NCBI RefSeq assembly: GCF_023243045.1
Contig: NZ_JALKFX010000006.1
Span: 69,444-109,715 of the forward strand
Length of the DNA stretch: 40,272 nt
From: Frankia sp. AgB32
GTDB taxonomy: Bacteria > Actinomycetota > Actinomycetes > Frankiales > Frankiaceae
Direction of reading: 5' to 3'
Shown: piece by piece, positions 40,164 through 40,272 of the stretch
Position numbering within the stretch: position 1 is the stretch's first letter
Layout of the letters: each line of letters opens with the position of its first letter
Translations under genes and position numbers: made by a program
The notes under the pieces: generated by a model
The model's database searches: none
Seen by the model: the letters and a program-made list of their open reading frames with translations, nothing else
What the model was told of the DNA's origin: nothing

Positions 40164-40272
40164 GCCTTCCCACCCTGCCGGACCCGATGCCCGTCCCGGA
40201 CCCGATGCCCGTCCCGGACCCGATGCCCGTCCCGGACCCGATGCCCGTCCCGGACCCGATGCCCGTCCCGGA
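40160..40272 (+). CDS. start of a PDPMPV-repeat protein, cut by contig end
   Basis: The ATG at 40160 overlaps the LLM oxidoreductase stop (ATGA), which supports a real coupled gene. The visible product is MSLPTLPDPMPV followed by repeats of PDPMPV to the edge. Such Pro/Asp tracts are probably a disordered N-terminal arm before a folded domain that is not in the window. Nothing more can be said about function. Confidence 0.55.
   Translation, partial: MSLPTLPDPMPVPDPMPVPDPMPVPDPMPVPDPMPVP
40181..40272. repeat. 18-bp perfect tandem repeat, 5 copies, at contig end
   Basis: GACCCGATGCCCGTCCCG repeats five times without change (40181-40270) and the window stops two bases into a sixth copy. The true copy number is unknown, because short-read assemblies stop in such repeats. 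Confidence 0.95.

Noticed and set aside
40181-40272. CRISPR-like regular repeat at the window end
   Set aside because: The 18-bp units are directly adjacent with no spacers and encode in-frame PDPMPV; no cas genes are present.
1-40272. Insertion sequences, integrases, tRNA or rRNA genes
   Set aside because: No transposase or recombinase motifs, no terminal inverted repeats with target duplications, and no tRNA cloverleaf were seen.

Overview
The window reads as chromosomal DNA of a very GC-rich actinomycete. Third codon positions are almost always G or C, GTG starts are common, Shine-Dalgarno sites are GGGG/GGAG type, and the gene families (CYP450s, DUF1707, cyclase-like proteins, FdhD/YdeP-type enzymes, F420/flavin LLM oxidoreductases) are typical of Frankia- or Streptomyces-like bacteria. 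Frankiales is a guess from gene content only. The first 13 bases look like a sequencing-adapter remnant and the last 90 bases are a perfect 18-bp tandem repeat, so the window is probably one whole contig whose two ends are technical or repeat breaks.

Region 1 (about 1-9.2 kb) is a lipid/isoprenoid tailoring cluster on the minus strand. One unit encodes a carotenoid-cleavage-type oxygenase, a FAD monooxygenase/reductase and a cytochrome P450. The second unit is a chain with overlapping start and stop codons: membrane fatty-acyl desaturase, acyl carrier protein, cyclopropane-synthase-type methyltransferase, cytochrome P450. No ketosynthase or ligase is present. An SRPBCC-fold gene diverges from the cluster across an intergenic region holding a perfect 17-bp-arm palindrome.

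Region 2 (about 9.2-26.8 kb) is the most unusual part. A minus-strand operon runs DUF4407 membrane protein (two tandem copies), dynamin-like GTPase, very large Hsp70/actin-fold ATPase, and a 442-residue protein of unknown function. This set resembles the SrfABC virulence/toxin locus of enterobacteria in protein sizes and folds. It is divergent from a class III nucleotide-cyclase-like gene with a predicted leaderless promoter. Next come an unknown protein, a CHAT-domain caspase-like protease, a degenerate cyclase-like protein, a Crp-family regulator that keeps cyclic-nucleotide-binding residues, and a stand-alone copy of the CHAT protein's N-terminal domain. I propose, as inference, that this is a cyclic-nucleotide-linked, membrane-acting conflict or stress system not described as a unit.

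Region 3 (about 26.8-31.3 kb) holds a frameshifted pseudogene carrying a 26-bp tandem duplication, a lipoprotein of the branched-chain amino-acid binder class, a NUDIX hydrolase, a DUF1707 membrane protein, a GNAT acetyltransferase and a flavodoxin-like protein.

Region 4 (31.4-40.3 kb) holds an FdhF/YdeP-type molybdenum oxidoreductase overlapping its maturation factor FdhD, an ACMSD-type amidohydrolase with a doubtful N-terminus, an aldose-1-epimerase-like protein, and a metal/siderophore-type ABC lipoprotein followed by an LLM flavin oxidoreductase and the start of a Pro-Asp-Met repeat protein cut by the contig end.

Short tandem repeats of 6, 9, 18 or 21 bp inside reading frames recur through the window; the only one not divisible by three sits in the broken gene.
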